The notes beneath the pieces are model-generated. The model did not search any database. It was not told where the DNA came from and saw only the letters and a list, made by a program, of their open reading frames with translations. From Phoronis ovalis (lineage: Eukaryota > Phoronida > Phoronidae), in contig JAOXYB010021626.1 in the NCBI GenBank assembly GCA_028565635.1, positions 1 through 17,146 on the forward strand: a stretch of 17,146 nt of DNA. Reading direction: 5' to 3'. Positions 8,030 through 17,146 of this stretch are shown here, one piece after another; position 1 is the first letter of the stretch, and the number at the start of each line of letters is the position of its first letter. The position numbers and the translations under genes were made by a program.

Positions 8030-9312
8030 ATGTATGACTTAAGGTGTTTCTTTAGCTATAAAGAACAGAAAGAGGAAATATACACGATTACGAGACTTGC
8101 AGAACCGCTCTGTTTGCCTGGAAATCACACGTTTCATTCAGTGAATCAAGACCAAGCAGAAGTAGACTTAATCTCATCATTGCGTAATAATTACGTTTTA
8201 ATTATTATGGACTGGGCAATGAAATTCTTGCCAACATCCTTTGCAGAAACCCAAGCTGATTGGTTTGGGAAAAAGGGTCGCAGCTGGCACATATCAGCTG
8301 TCTATTCAGTTGACAAGGAAACAAGATGCAAAACTTTTGTACACATTTTGGACGATTGTATTCAAAACTGGTTTGCTGTTTTGTCAATTCTGGAAAGCGT
8401 AATTATACATGTTAAGAAAATTCAACATGAAGTAAAAAATGTATTTCTAAGATCGGACAATGCTGGATGCTATCACAATGCATCCTTGTTCTGAAGTCTC
8501 AGACAAGTATCTCGTCGTTCTGGCATTCTCATCGTACTTTTTATTAAGAGGTATGACTTTTCTGAGGCTCAAGATGGCAAGGATATTTGTGATAGAAAGA
8601 TAGCCCCGTTAAAGACTCCAATAAGAAGATACGTTAATGAGAGACATGATGTATCAACAGCAAGTGACATGAAGACTGCTACAGAATCCCACAATGGGGT
8701 GAAGGGATGTTATGTATGTGTGGTCATGATAAACATTCCCAAGCAGCAAATGAAGAAAAACACATGGGCTGGCATTACACAGTGTAACAACTTTGAATAC
8801 AATCAGGATGCAACATAAGAGTATAGAAAAACTATCAAACTGGAGAAGGGAAGATCATGTCGAAGTATGCCTGTATTTAGAATGACTCATAAATCCTTGT
8901 TCGAATCATACAGGACTCCAACTGTTGAATATGGTCTGGTGAAGAAAGCCAAGTCTCCACTGTCAAAAAAGGATCTTTTGTTTACATGTTCTGTAAATGG
9001 ATGTTTAAAATCTTTTTCAACAGCTTCCGATTTAGACAGCCATTTAGATATAGGTAATCATCAGTACACTTCGGAAGCATCAGCTGATATTGTTGTAAGA
9101 AAGTGGGCTGACAGATGTATAGAGTTAACAACAAAACACCAAACAATTTTTAACCTTTGTCATCATAATTATCAGACACACCAAAGGAGTAGCCTGGCTG
9201 GGTAATCAAGTTATCTAGAAAAAGCAAAAGACATTCTGCCAACATAAATAAGTTTTTATTTGATAGTTTCATAAAAGGTAAAGCTTCTGTAGATGAAACC
9301 TTAATTTCATGA
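8030..9312 (+). pseudogene. Transposon-type gene with 'MDWAMKFLP / RSDNAGCYH' core and C2H2 finger, two in-frame stops
   Basis: A single frame runs from ATG 8030 to TAA 9203-9205 (392 codon positions), interrupted only by TGA 8492-8494 and TAA 8816-8818. Coding similarity continues after a frame change at about 9196-9312 (GWVIKLSRKSKRHS ...). In order: a 'LIIMDWAMKFLP' segment (Asp61), 'ADWFGKKGRSWHISAV', 'VFLRSDNAGCYH' (Asp143), then after the first stop 'RYDFSEAQDGKDICDRKIAP' and 'ESHNGVKGC'. At codons 320-344 (8987-9061) there is a C2H2 finger of spacing C-x4-C-x12-H-x5-H. I recognise this layout from a multicopy family in mollusc and other invertebrate genomes. The paired Asp residues in strand-like contexts suggest an RNase H-fold (DDE-like) core, but that is inference. 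No introns are visible. With only two stops and one shift, it decayed fairly recently. Whether ATG 8030 is the ancestral start is unclear. Confidence 0.7.
8987..9061 (+). other. C2H2 zinc-finger segment within the pseudogene
   Basis: Two Cys (C-x4-C) and two His (H-x5-H) separated by 12 residues, with the hydrophobic Phe and Leu of the finger core in place (CLKSFSTASDLDSH). It lies downstream of both in-frame stops, so it would be translated only after readthrough or reinitiation at ATG 8867. Confidence 0.6.
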
Positions 9313-9669
9313 TGTACCAAAAACCAAGGACGACGGGCATCAGAATTATTTATATAATGCAAACTGTAACCCCTGTATTTGTAGTGTTCAGTTATCAACT
9401 GGTAATATATTCCGATGTGTAGTTTAGAAAACACTTCCATTTAAAAGTAAAGTCAGCCACAATCGGACTTGTACTGTACTCTTATCCAGCATGTATTTGA
9501 CTGCAGGTTTATGCTGGAACTTGCCCCTGGAAAAGGGGCGCATGAATAGAGTTACTAAACCTCAGTTTTTGTTAATGGTAGTTCCAGTAAAATTTACAAA
9601 GTGTGTGTCTTGCCATAATCTTTAAAAGTACATGTTTGAATTTATTATGCACATGTCACAGGTAATATT
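9313..9669 (+). other. Stretch without gene; two adjacent short hairpins
   Basis: I see no coding. CCAGCAT (9486-9492) pairs with ATGCTGG (9511-9517), and GCCCCT (9523-9528) pairs with AGGGGC (9534-9539) around a 5-base loop. They may mark the end of the preceding element, but no terminal repeat partner was found upstream. Confidence 0.4.
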
Positions 9670-9684
9670 GGGGGGGGGGGGGGG
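9670..9684 (+). repeat. G15 homopolymer
   Basis: Fifteen consecutive G. It is likely to be length-polymorphic and is a typical place for assembly error. Confidence 0.9.
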
Positions 9685-9689
9685 CAAAT

Positions 9690-9967
9690 ATGATGCAACA
9701 TTATATCAACAAGAACACCATATTACCAGTAACTGAAATAGCATTCGGAGATAAAACAGTGATACGACCAAATATGAAACATCGGATGTAATGAATTACA
9801 TTCTTAGACAAGCACCACATGTAGAATTTGTGGCAATGCTAACAAATATCAGAAATCAGATGATTTTCAAAGACATTAGCTACACTTTCTTGTGGTTCGT
9901 AAAAATATACCTAACTGATATGCAGCATATGATTATCAGATTATTTGACGCTTACAAGAAACACTAA
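9690..9967 (+). pseudogene. Protein-like remnant of unknown family, probably frameshifted once
   Basis: A frame from ATG ATG at 9690 reads YINKNTILPVTEIAFGDKTV and onward to TAA at about 9789. Overlapping it in another frame, 9755-9967 is open for 70 codons (YETSDVMNYILRQAPHVEF ... FKDISYTFLWFVKIYL ... LFDAYKKH) and ends in TAA 9965-9967. Both pieces have balanced, protein-like composition and abut near 9780, so a single frameshift would join them. I do not recognise the family. Its position just after two transposon-type pseudogenes makes a further element relic the most likely reading. Confidence 0.35.
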
Positions 9968-10640
9968 AAGACTCAAATTTGAACATTGAGCAGCAGAAGG
10001 GGACAGCAAAGCCACTGAAATCTGATATATAAATATATCGCAACATGTATGACAGTGATCAAGAACAATTAACCTGAATATTGTGGTCAACATTACCACT
10101 ACACCAGACAGACCCCTGCTTCTTCATTGAAAATACGACATCATTGCTCAAATACTGGTTACTGGTGTACATATATTTGATGTATCGTGGGTAACTTGCA
10201 TGATTTTTTTAGAGTAGTAAATTGAAATTAAAAATTGATAGGTAAACAAATATACAGAAGTTATCCTGAGGTAGATCAAACAGTTATGCAGAGACTGAAC
10301 ACATCTCCCACCTTATGTAGTGACACGTATTCTAGAACTAACACTAGAAGCCACACTGCCAGAGGGATGACAAATGCACCAAGAAAGCACTTATTGCTTT
10401 TGCAACTTGCCCCATGTATTACAATATTCAAAAAAACTGTTTGATACACAAACTGTGTACCTCAGTAGGCTTATAAACCCTACATATTTCACCTGTATCT
10501 CATTTTTAAATAATCTGCATAAATGTTAAATATTTTGAAATTAATGATATAATTATAAGAAACATTCAGTCAAAGACACAATTCCTTAATGTTGTACTAT
10601 TTTTTAGCTGGCTTCAACTCTGCTCCGTTTCTTATTTTAC
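9968..10640. other. AT-rich intergenic stretch between element relics and the PPWD1 3' end
   Basis: No recognisable gene. The 69-codon frame at 10235-10444 (plus) has no conserved motif and starts without a convincing context. The PPWD1 transcript probably ends at the right side of this stretch. Confidence 0.45.
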
Positions 10641-10641
10641 A

Positions 10642-10647
10642 TTTAAT
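10642..10647 (-). terminator. Candidate poly(A) signal ATTAAA for PPWD1
   Basis: On the minus strand ATTAAA lies about 205 bases after the PPWD1 stop. It is the best variant signal I found in the first 350 bases; no AATAAA was seen closer. This is a candidate only. Confidence 0.3.
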
Positions 10648-10742
10648 ACAGCAGTTTGTTCCATGTATGTAACATAAATATTTTTTTCTTGCTTTTTTGC
10701 GAAAGTTTACAGCTAGCCATTTTGCAATTTTTTTTCTCCTTT

Positions 10743-10760
10743 TTGGTTCATATGAACCAA
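10743..10760. repeat. Perfect 18-bp palindrome TTGGTTCATATGAACCAA
   Basis: Two 9-bp arms with no spacer, lying about 95 bases past the PPWD1 stop on the minus strand, hence probably in its 3' UTR. It could form a hairpin in RNA or bind a dimeric protein in DNA. Only one copy was seen in the window. Confidence 0.8.
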
Positions 10761-10852
10761 TCAACCAACAGAGTAGTCACGGCAGGGAATTGTGTCCTTA
10801 GCAGTTAATTAAATTACTTAAATACCAGTTGCATAAAACTCTGGACTTATTT

Positions 10853-12350
10853 CTATTTCAGAGCTATGTTGATGATGGATATGTCATCGTAAGGCTTGTC
10901 GGTCTTTGGGTGAGTTTTTACATTTCCTATCTTTTGAACAATCTCTATTCCTTTTGTTACGCGTCCAAAAACAGTGTGCTTGTTATCTAACCATGACTAA
11001 AAATGAATACAATAATACAAATCTAATACGTAACATTATTTCTGCAGCTGAATGTAAAGAATGGAAAAACAACAACTCTTTCTCGATCTCATAACAAAAC
11101 CATTCAGAAATCACCAAGTCAGCACATTTTTTTTACTAGAAACCACCAGGCGCAGTTCATTTTCAGCAACAAAATTAAGCCAAAATATTCTACTGCACAA
11201 CCAGAAAAGTCAGCTATAACTTTTTTTTTAAATTTGGGCAAAATTTATAACCATGTCACCCTTATCTCATATTTCATCTGTATTTCGCAAATGCTTTAGA
11301 TGAATATCACCTACTCCGGCATTACGAATTCCAATAACAGGATTGTAGCCACATTGCAGTTATATTTACTGGGTTCAATTGAAGAGGAGTTACAAATTAA
11401 TGCACAAACCCATTTTTCACCACTTTTGTACCCCAGCAGCAAACTGCCTCAGATAATAACGAAGAAAACCATCTGCATGTATCCTTTATGCAGAAGAACT
11501 CATATAAGTACTGATAACTATCCAGACTAACGTGAACTTACCGTAGGCGCTAATGTTATAAAGAACTGAGATCCATTTGTGTTAGGACCAGCATTGGCCA
11601 TGCTGACAGTAAAAGGACGATCATGACGTAAAGATGGGTGAAATTCATCTTCAAACTCATGACCCCAGATGGATTCTCCACCAGTTCCAGTTCCTGCAGA
11701 GTTATGGAATTTGTAATACACATAGTACCATAGATAGTGCTCAAAGTATTAACCTAAGGGAACGCTACCGACTTTAGAAAATGGATAACTATCGTGAACT
11801 GCATTCTCTAAGGTTATGACTGATGTGTTTGGGAGACCATTATTTCAATCATCTACTTATCACTTCTTGAGTAAAAAATTATGTTTTCTCACCTAATGGA
11901 TCACCTGTCTGGATCATGAATCCTTTAATGACTCTATGGAATACATGACCATTATAGTAGCTATTCTTGCTGTGCACACAGAAGTTTTCCACAGTCTTTG
12001 GACACCTGGAATGTAACAGATCCGTAGCACTTATAAAATCGAAAACCACCTATACAGGCAGGTTTGGGGTATATCTTATATACTGTTCAAGAAATGGACA
12101 AGACAAATACTGCATAATGTCACAATGACACCGGTCATTGGTTTCACAGAAGAAAGGATAATAAAAATTAGCATTCATTGTTATCAAGAACCATTCCGCG
12201 AGCTCCACAGAAAATTTGAATTTAAATTAGATTTAACTATTAACCGTCATTAACAAATTGAGATTAGTCTTCTCTTCCTCCCTCACACTTACTCTTTAGC
12301 AAACAGCTTGATATGTATATCTCCAACAGTAGTATGCATGACAGCTGAGC
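10853..12350 (-). other. PPWD1: Cyclophilin domain of PPWD1 (exons 8-11)
   Basis: The domain starts at about residue 298 of the partial protein ([18 protein letters not shown]) and runs to the C-terminus. Taking cyclophilin A numbering as residue minus 285, the catalytic Arg55 is R340 in [10 protein letters not shown]. Phe60, Met61 and Gln63 are F345, M346 and Q348; Ala101 and Asn102 are A386 and N387; Gln111 and Phe113 are Q396 and F398; Trp121 is W406 and His126 is H411. All are the canonical residues. The domain is therefore predicted to be catalytically active and able to bind cyclosporin-type ligands. Trp121 is the position that separates sensitive from less sensitive cyclophilins, and it is Trp here. 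Confidence 0.85.
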
Positions 12351-15300
12351 CAGATACCCTGGTGTACAAAGCATCCTGAGTAGCAGATACCAGTTCTTCT
12401 TTCGAAGGTTTCTCATTGAACACGTCACGTTCAGATTCCGTGCTACAAATAAAGACTTGTTATAACAAAACAATTCACCTTTGTTTGTATCATCTCGCAT
12501 AATATTATTACAATGAGCATTCTAATGAGTATCTTATCTTATTTCATTTTAGATGTGTGTTTCTGGTAAATTTAGTAATAGTGACCTGCATGATTTTTAA
12601 TGTTATAGACATTGGTAATGGTTATCCACCAGTCATGAAAGGTCAAACATTCTACACTTCTCACATGATTAAATCTACCAATTCTGGCATTATCTTTGAT
12701 TGCCTAACGAGCTTACCCAGAAGGCCATTTGATGCGAATTTAACTCTTATACCAATATACAATATCTCGTGCAACTGCCACGTTTTATGAATGATAATTA
12801 ACACAAGTCTCTGCAACTGCAAAGAATTTAGGGGACTGATAGCGATTGTTTTGCTATGCCATCAAGAGCATGCAGCCAAATAGTTTATTTATCATTTTAC
12901 TCATTTCTACGACGTTCAAAAGGCACAAGACACAAGTAAAATGTTTTCTAACCAACCAATTTGTCAGGCTGACAATATTGTCCACTTAAGTTACAGCAGA
13001 AACAACTATGTTTGCAAATACTTTGCAAAAAAAACACACGCTAACCTTTCAGTATCAACAGGCTCCCGTCTACTAAACAAATAAAATCGATTCTTTTTAT
13101 AGGCCGTACAAAATAGTGTAGGATCTAAACTGGAATTAAGAAGAGCAGGATTTTCCGAAACTGTCATTTCTACTGTTGGTGCTGCTTTGGCCCTCTTAGC
13201 TGTACCTTGGAAGAGGGACAGGTGAAGGAATCTGGCGTTTTCTGATTTTCCTAATATTCTTGAACAGGTGTTGTTGTATAAGTTGATGACTGTAAATAAA
13301 CAGCCAGGCATATACATTTATACTGGTCTAATAAATGACTCAATTTAGTAAATATTCGCAAAAAAACCCAATAATAATAGCACAATCATTTGCTTCCAAT
13401 GTCATCACAACATTTTCACTAGCATGGACTTCATCAAGTGAAAAGATCAGTAATAGCAATCCTATTTTATTTATTTACTGCAGATGACCAAATTAGTTGG
13501 GTGTAAACCAGTCCAATCAAGATGAGAAACATGACCAACCGAGAATTCATGCTTCTGTGAGAGAGTTAATAAATACCATGTTGATCACATACAGTGTACC
13601 ATCATTACTTTGTTAACATCACAAACAGTTGTCATGCTTTCATATTTTGTATATACATTCAAACCAAGTCACATGTAATAAATGGTGTGATCATGTGTGA
13701 TGGCATACTAATGACGTGTTACCAGAATTACGGAATGAACAACTTCTTGTGCCTGAGCAGATGCAATGCTATTCAATTTAGTTCAAAATAACAGTAGAAA
13801 AGACGTACCTTTAATACCTAACATAGTTGCATACATAACAAAGTGGCCTGTTTCGTCAAAAACTGAAAAACAAAATCAAACCAAATTTAAATACAAGCAA
13901 CAACTTCAAGACTCATAAGCAAGGCTTACACAGTCAGCATTTAAAACTTTGCCAGTTAAATTAACAATTTAGCAGGTATCTAAGTTACAGGACTGTTTCT
14001 TTAAAATTTAAAACTATAAACAACTTGTTAGAGGGGCACATAATTATTATATTACAATGAAAGGGGGAAAAGAAAGTTGAATTGGTCACAAGTTAATTCT
14101 TTTATAGTGGAGAGGAAACAAACAGTTTGCACTTACTACCAGGGAAGGGAAAGGTCGGAAAAAACGTGCGTCACCCTGAGTTGTAAATTTTCATAGTACA
14201 TATTTAATCACATAAACCTGACATACATTAATTATTTACTTGTGTAGTGACTTAATGACAATCTTGTAATAGAACAATTTCATAGCTGTAATTTTGAGAA
14301 CTCAATGCCAGCTTACCAACATTGCAAAGGGACACGAATTCAGACTTTTCAAGATCCCTCTCAACAGCCATTCTACGCCCAAATTCCATATTAGGCAACT
14401 GCTGCTTAACCTGTAAAACAAACCAAACGCTCATGAGTTACTCGTCTCAAGAAGCATGTCGATTTTATGCCATTTATGTACCACATAATAACAAAATGCC
14501 TCAATGTTGCTGAGTAAGATTGGTTCAGCTTCTTGTGGATTAAATATTCTCTAATTTATATCAATTGACCTCTAGCATGTACTTGCTGGAGTCACCCTTC
14601 CCAGCACATGTCGTGATTGCTCAATGACGCCATTCTCCTAGTGCTCACACGCTTCCATTCATAAAACCAGTAAGCTGAAATTGCTTGGGTTCACGCGAAG
14701 ATGATGATGGTTCCTCTAAGCACTTTCAAAATGAATACAGCTATTCTTACAATGTGACAAGAAAGTTGTATATGGTTAAAAATTGTAAAAAATCTGGAAA
14801 TGGGTCAGCAAGGTGAATGGTCTAACAATCATGTATAATACGCCTAGCTTGGTAAAATTTATCTTGAAACTCTCTTAATCTCATGGTATAGAAGTGATAG
14901 TTTACCTGCTGCAGTTCCGTAAACTGTTGTAGAGATTCATCAACGACTTTAGTCAACTTTCCCGATGTAAATCTGAAAACTCGTAACTAAAAAGAATTTT
15001 AAACGTTCGTATAGTCTACAGTCGGTAAAACGAATAATTCATGTACTTTGCTGTGAAATTCGATATCTAACATGCTTGTACTGTACATTGACAAAATGTT
15101 TCAGAAATCCGTTAAAAACTGTTGCTTTAGTAATAGGTACTACAATTGCCTGCAATTATTGAAGACAGTCAACAACAAGATTACATACGTAGTGAAAATA
15201 AACAATTACCTTTCTGTCAGTAGATATAGTAGCCATTTGTTTTCCATCAGGTGATATAGCTAAGCCAGTGGGTACAGAGTTAGCCTAAAATACATATCGG

Positions 15301-16612
15301 ATAGATTAGAATTGCCCCTACCGAAACCACCAGTACAACATCTCATGTTTTACATTGATTTCCACAAAATGTATAATTGACACACCAGGACCATTGAGAC
15401 TGTATGTGCTGACAACACGATAATTTCTACACATTCTGAACATGTAGAAATTATACCACTTATATACACAACCACAGTGTTGCAATAGATTTGGTACTAG
15501 ATTAGTTGCAAGCAGACATCGGTGGTCACAAGCCAAATCAAACTCACAATTCTGTGTATTGTTTATTTATAAAATGTGGGTCTGATTTTGTTCAGTTTTA
15601 CAATACCATCTAGGGCATCAAAATGGTCTAAGACAAATACAGTGTGAAAAAAACTATTTTATAACTGTGCAATGCAAACATTACTGTATTGAAAAAAAAA
15701 ATGAAATGTGTAGCACTTTCCTCAGTTACCATCAACAATAGAAGAATTTCTACTGAGTTTTCTATATGTACAATATCTCTAATAATACAAAAATTAACAT
15801 ATTATTTATCCATTTTTTTCATATTTCGGATTACATTGGAACAACTGTGTATTGTACAAGATTTATATGTAATAAACTAAGACAACAATAACAGCAGCTT
15901 GTGGATGACAGCACAATCCCACCAACCTTAACAAATTCATACAAATCAGTGTCTGTTTTGTATTCCCACTGAATATTTTTTGGAAACTTGTACTCATGTT
16001 TCGGTCCTGTCCAGTATTCAATCATGCCACCTTTATCAACAGAAACTGCAACCTCATATACTGTATTATACTGCAATTAAACAAATATTGAATCACTTAC
16101 CCTAAATGTAAACAGAAGATGGCAGGAAATTAGCAAGATTGATGACGCAGGCTCAAATCGAATTGGACACGTACACAATTAAATAGTGCATGGTAACTAT
16201 TCATATTATTTCAAAATCTACTTCTTTCAGCATCAGTTCCCTTTATTATACACAAACAAACTGGTGGAACAGGGAAGAAGACACAACACACAATATATAC
16301 TTAATATTATTAGGAAGAATATTATGTACAAGATTAGCATTAAAATTTGTTTTCTTTTCAGAAGTCAGTCACCCCCACCCCGCCAAAGAACTAAACATGG
16401 AGCAACCCTGAACCCATAAGAACATACATGTAAGGATTATTAAACAATATGGCAACAGTAGCATTAACAGGCTAATTTCTATTTTAGAATACTTTATTGA
16501 ACATACTTTGATTATTGCCACTGGCTTATAATGAATTTTTTCTATTGTATGCAGGGATTCTGTTGTTCCTCGACCATCGTAAATGTGTATACTATTGGTT
16601 TCTTTTTCAGAT
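10853..16612 (-). CDS. PPWD1: PPWD1: WD40-repeat and cyclophilin-type peptidylprolyl isomerase, 3' eleven exons (5' partial)
   Basis: Exons in transcript order: 16507-16612, 15927-16070, 15210-15284, 14906-14986, 14317-14410, 13809-13862, 13046-13289, 12293-12442, 11893-12005, 11542-11693, 10853-10996. All introns are GT-AG and all phases close. The join gives 1357 bases: one base finishing an upstream codon, 451 residues and TAG at 10853-10855. Identity to human PPWD1 is high throughout ([76 protein letters not shown]). The human protein has 646 residues, so about 195 N-terminal residues lie beyond the right edge. PPWD1 is a nuclear protein found with the spliceosome (C complex); its cyclophilin domain isomerises Xaa-Pro bonds. 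The smallest exon is 54 bases. No break or frameshift was found, so this is a living gene. The 5' end and promoter are not in the window. Confidence 0.95.
13046..16612 (-). other. PPWD1: C-terminal part of the WD40 propeller region of PPWD1 plus linker (exons 1-7 of the window)
   Basis: Blade-like elements are visible: IHIYDGRG (residues about 8-15), a [12 protein letters not shown] strand and turn (44-55), then [16 protein letters not shown] and [10 protein letters not shown] (about 93-118). The [19 protein letters not shown] blade follows (168-187). In the human protein this region forms the WD40 propeller, a protein-interaction platform, joined to the cyclophilin domain by a charged linker, here [19 protein letters not shown] (exons 7-8). 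The first repeats are missing because they lie right of the window. Confidence 0.8.
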
Positions 16613-17146
16613 CTGCAAAAAAAACAGAGTCATGAAAAAAATAGTTTACATACTTCTACTGCACATTATCCATCTGTGATTTTATTGGAGGCATAAAATT
16701 GTATTGAATGGGTACTATCAACAACAATTGTTAGATACTTTAGTCACAAAATATAATTATATAACATACTAAATTTTGTTAAAAGTCTTATATGAACACA
16801 CTTTGCTAGCTTTCATTAAAACTAAAAATTCAAAATCTTAAGAATAGGCGAGGTGAATCACTGCTCAATCCCTTTTTAACAGTTGATCTGATAGAATTCT
16901 CATTGTGCAAATCTATTAATACCACACCACCTGGATGTACCAAGTGAACTAAAGGATATTTGTTCAAGCAACAAGTGAAGAAGGTTCAAGCAAATTTGGT
17001 AAAAGTAGGATTGAGACACACTGATGCGATACAGAAAACAGAACATTAAAACAAGACATTTGTCATGTTTAATGCCCATCCAATGTGTAGGATATTTTTT
17101 TAACATTATTGTTTTTTTACATTAGAAAAGAATATAATACATCATG
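16613..17146 (-). other. PPWD1: PPWD1 intron running off the right edge
   Basis: The next upstream coding segment should encode the region equivalent to human 'FDMINMLKLGYFPGQCEW'. No such sequence is found in any minus frame up to 17146, and the acceptor TTTTGCAG at 16613-16620 closes the intron. The 68-codon minus frame at 16900-17106 shows no resemblance to PPWD1 and I regard it as chance. Confidence 0.7.

Noticed and set aside
10235-10444. 69-codon plus-strand frame
   Set aside because: There is no motif, no plausible start and no neighbouring exon structure; it is consistent with chance.
11300-11530. 76-codon plus-strand frame inside the PPWD1 gene
   Set aside because: It lies inside the last intron, antisense to PPWD1, and has no recognised motif.
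12557-12790. 77-codon plus-strand frame ([17 protein letters not shown] ...)
   Set aside because: It lies within a PPWD1 intron on the other strand. The peptide looks moderately protein-like, so an old insertion is possible, but no family or splice context supports it.
13006-13317. Single 103-residue minus-strand ORF taken as a separate gene
   Set aside because: It is PPWD1 exon 13046-13289 read through into both flanking introns; splice sites and phase define the exon.

Overview
The window looks like nuclear DNA of an invertebrate animal. It is AT-rich, with widely spaced genes, short exons bounded by GT-AG introns, and many degraded mobile-element genes. The mobile-element families resemble, from memory, ones that are highly multiplied in molluscs, bivalves above all. 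'Bivalve-like lophotrochozoan' is an inference; no organism-specific marker was read directly.

The one clear host gene is on the minus strand and fills the right third (10853-16612). It is the 3' two thirds of PPWD1, the spliceosome-associated protein with N-terminal WD40 repeats and a C-terminal cyclophilin domain. Eleven exons join in phase to give 451 residues plus a stop. Every catalytic and cyclosporin-binding position of cyclophilin that I could check is intact. The first exons, about 195 residues by comparison with the human protein, lie beyond the right edge. At the far left (2-142, plus strand) is the last exon of another gene. It encodes a very basic, Arg/Glu/Lys-rich tail that I cannot name and is followed by a poly(A) signal.

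Between these genes lies about 10 kb of repeats and dead transposon genes. From left to right: (1) about 1.0 kb of short tandem units built on a 19-bp palindrome (1170-2145); (2) an array of related blocks in head-to-tail order (2632-5685) carrying pieces of a Mutator-like transposase, in which each unit has lost a different part; (3) a broken, intron-containing gene of the type with an 'HTxEDID' motif (DUF7869-like, 6172-7606); (4) a second broken transposon-type gene with an 'MDWAMKFLP ... RSDNAGCYH' core and a C2H2 finger (8030-9312); (5) a short protein-like remnant of unknown family (9690-9967). Nothing shows that these work together; they read as independent insertions decaying in an intergenic region.

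I found no tRNA or rRNA gene, CRISPR array or intact transposon. The most notable structures are the palindromic satellite, the block array with a microhomology deletion junction, and a homing-endonuclease-type zinc-loop segment directly upstream of Mutator-like transposase sequence.
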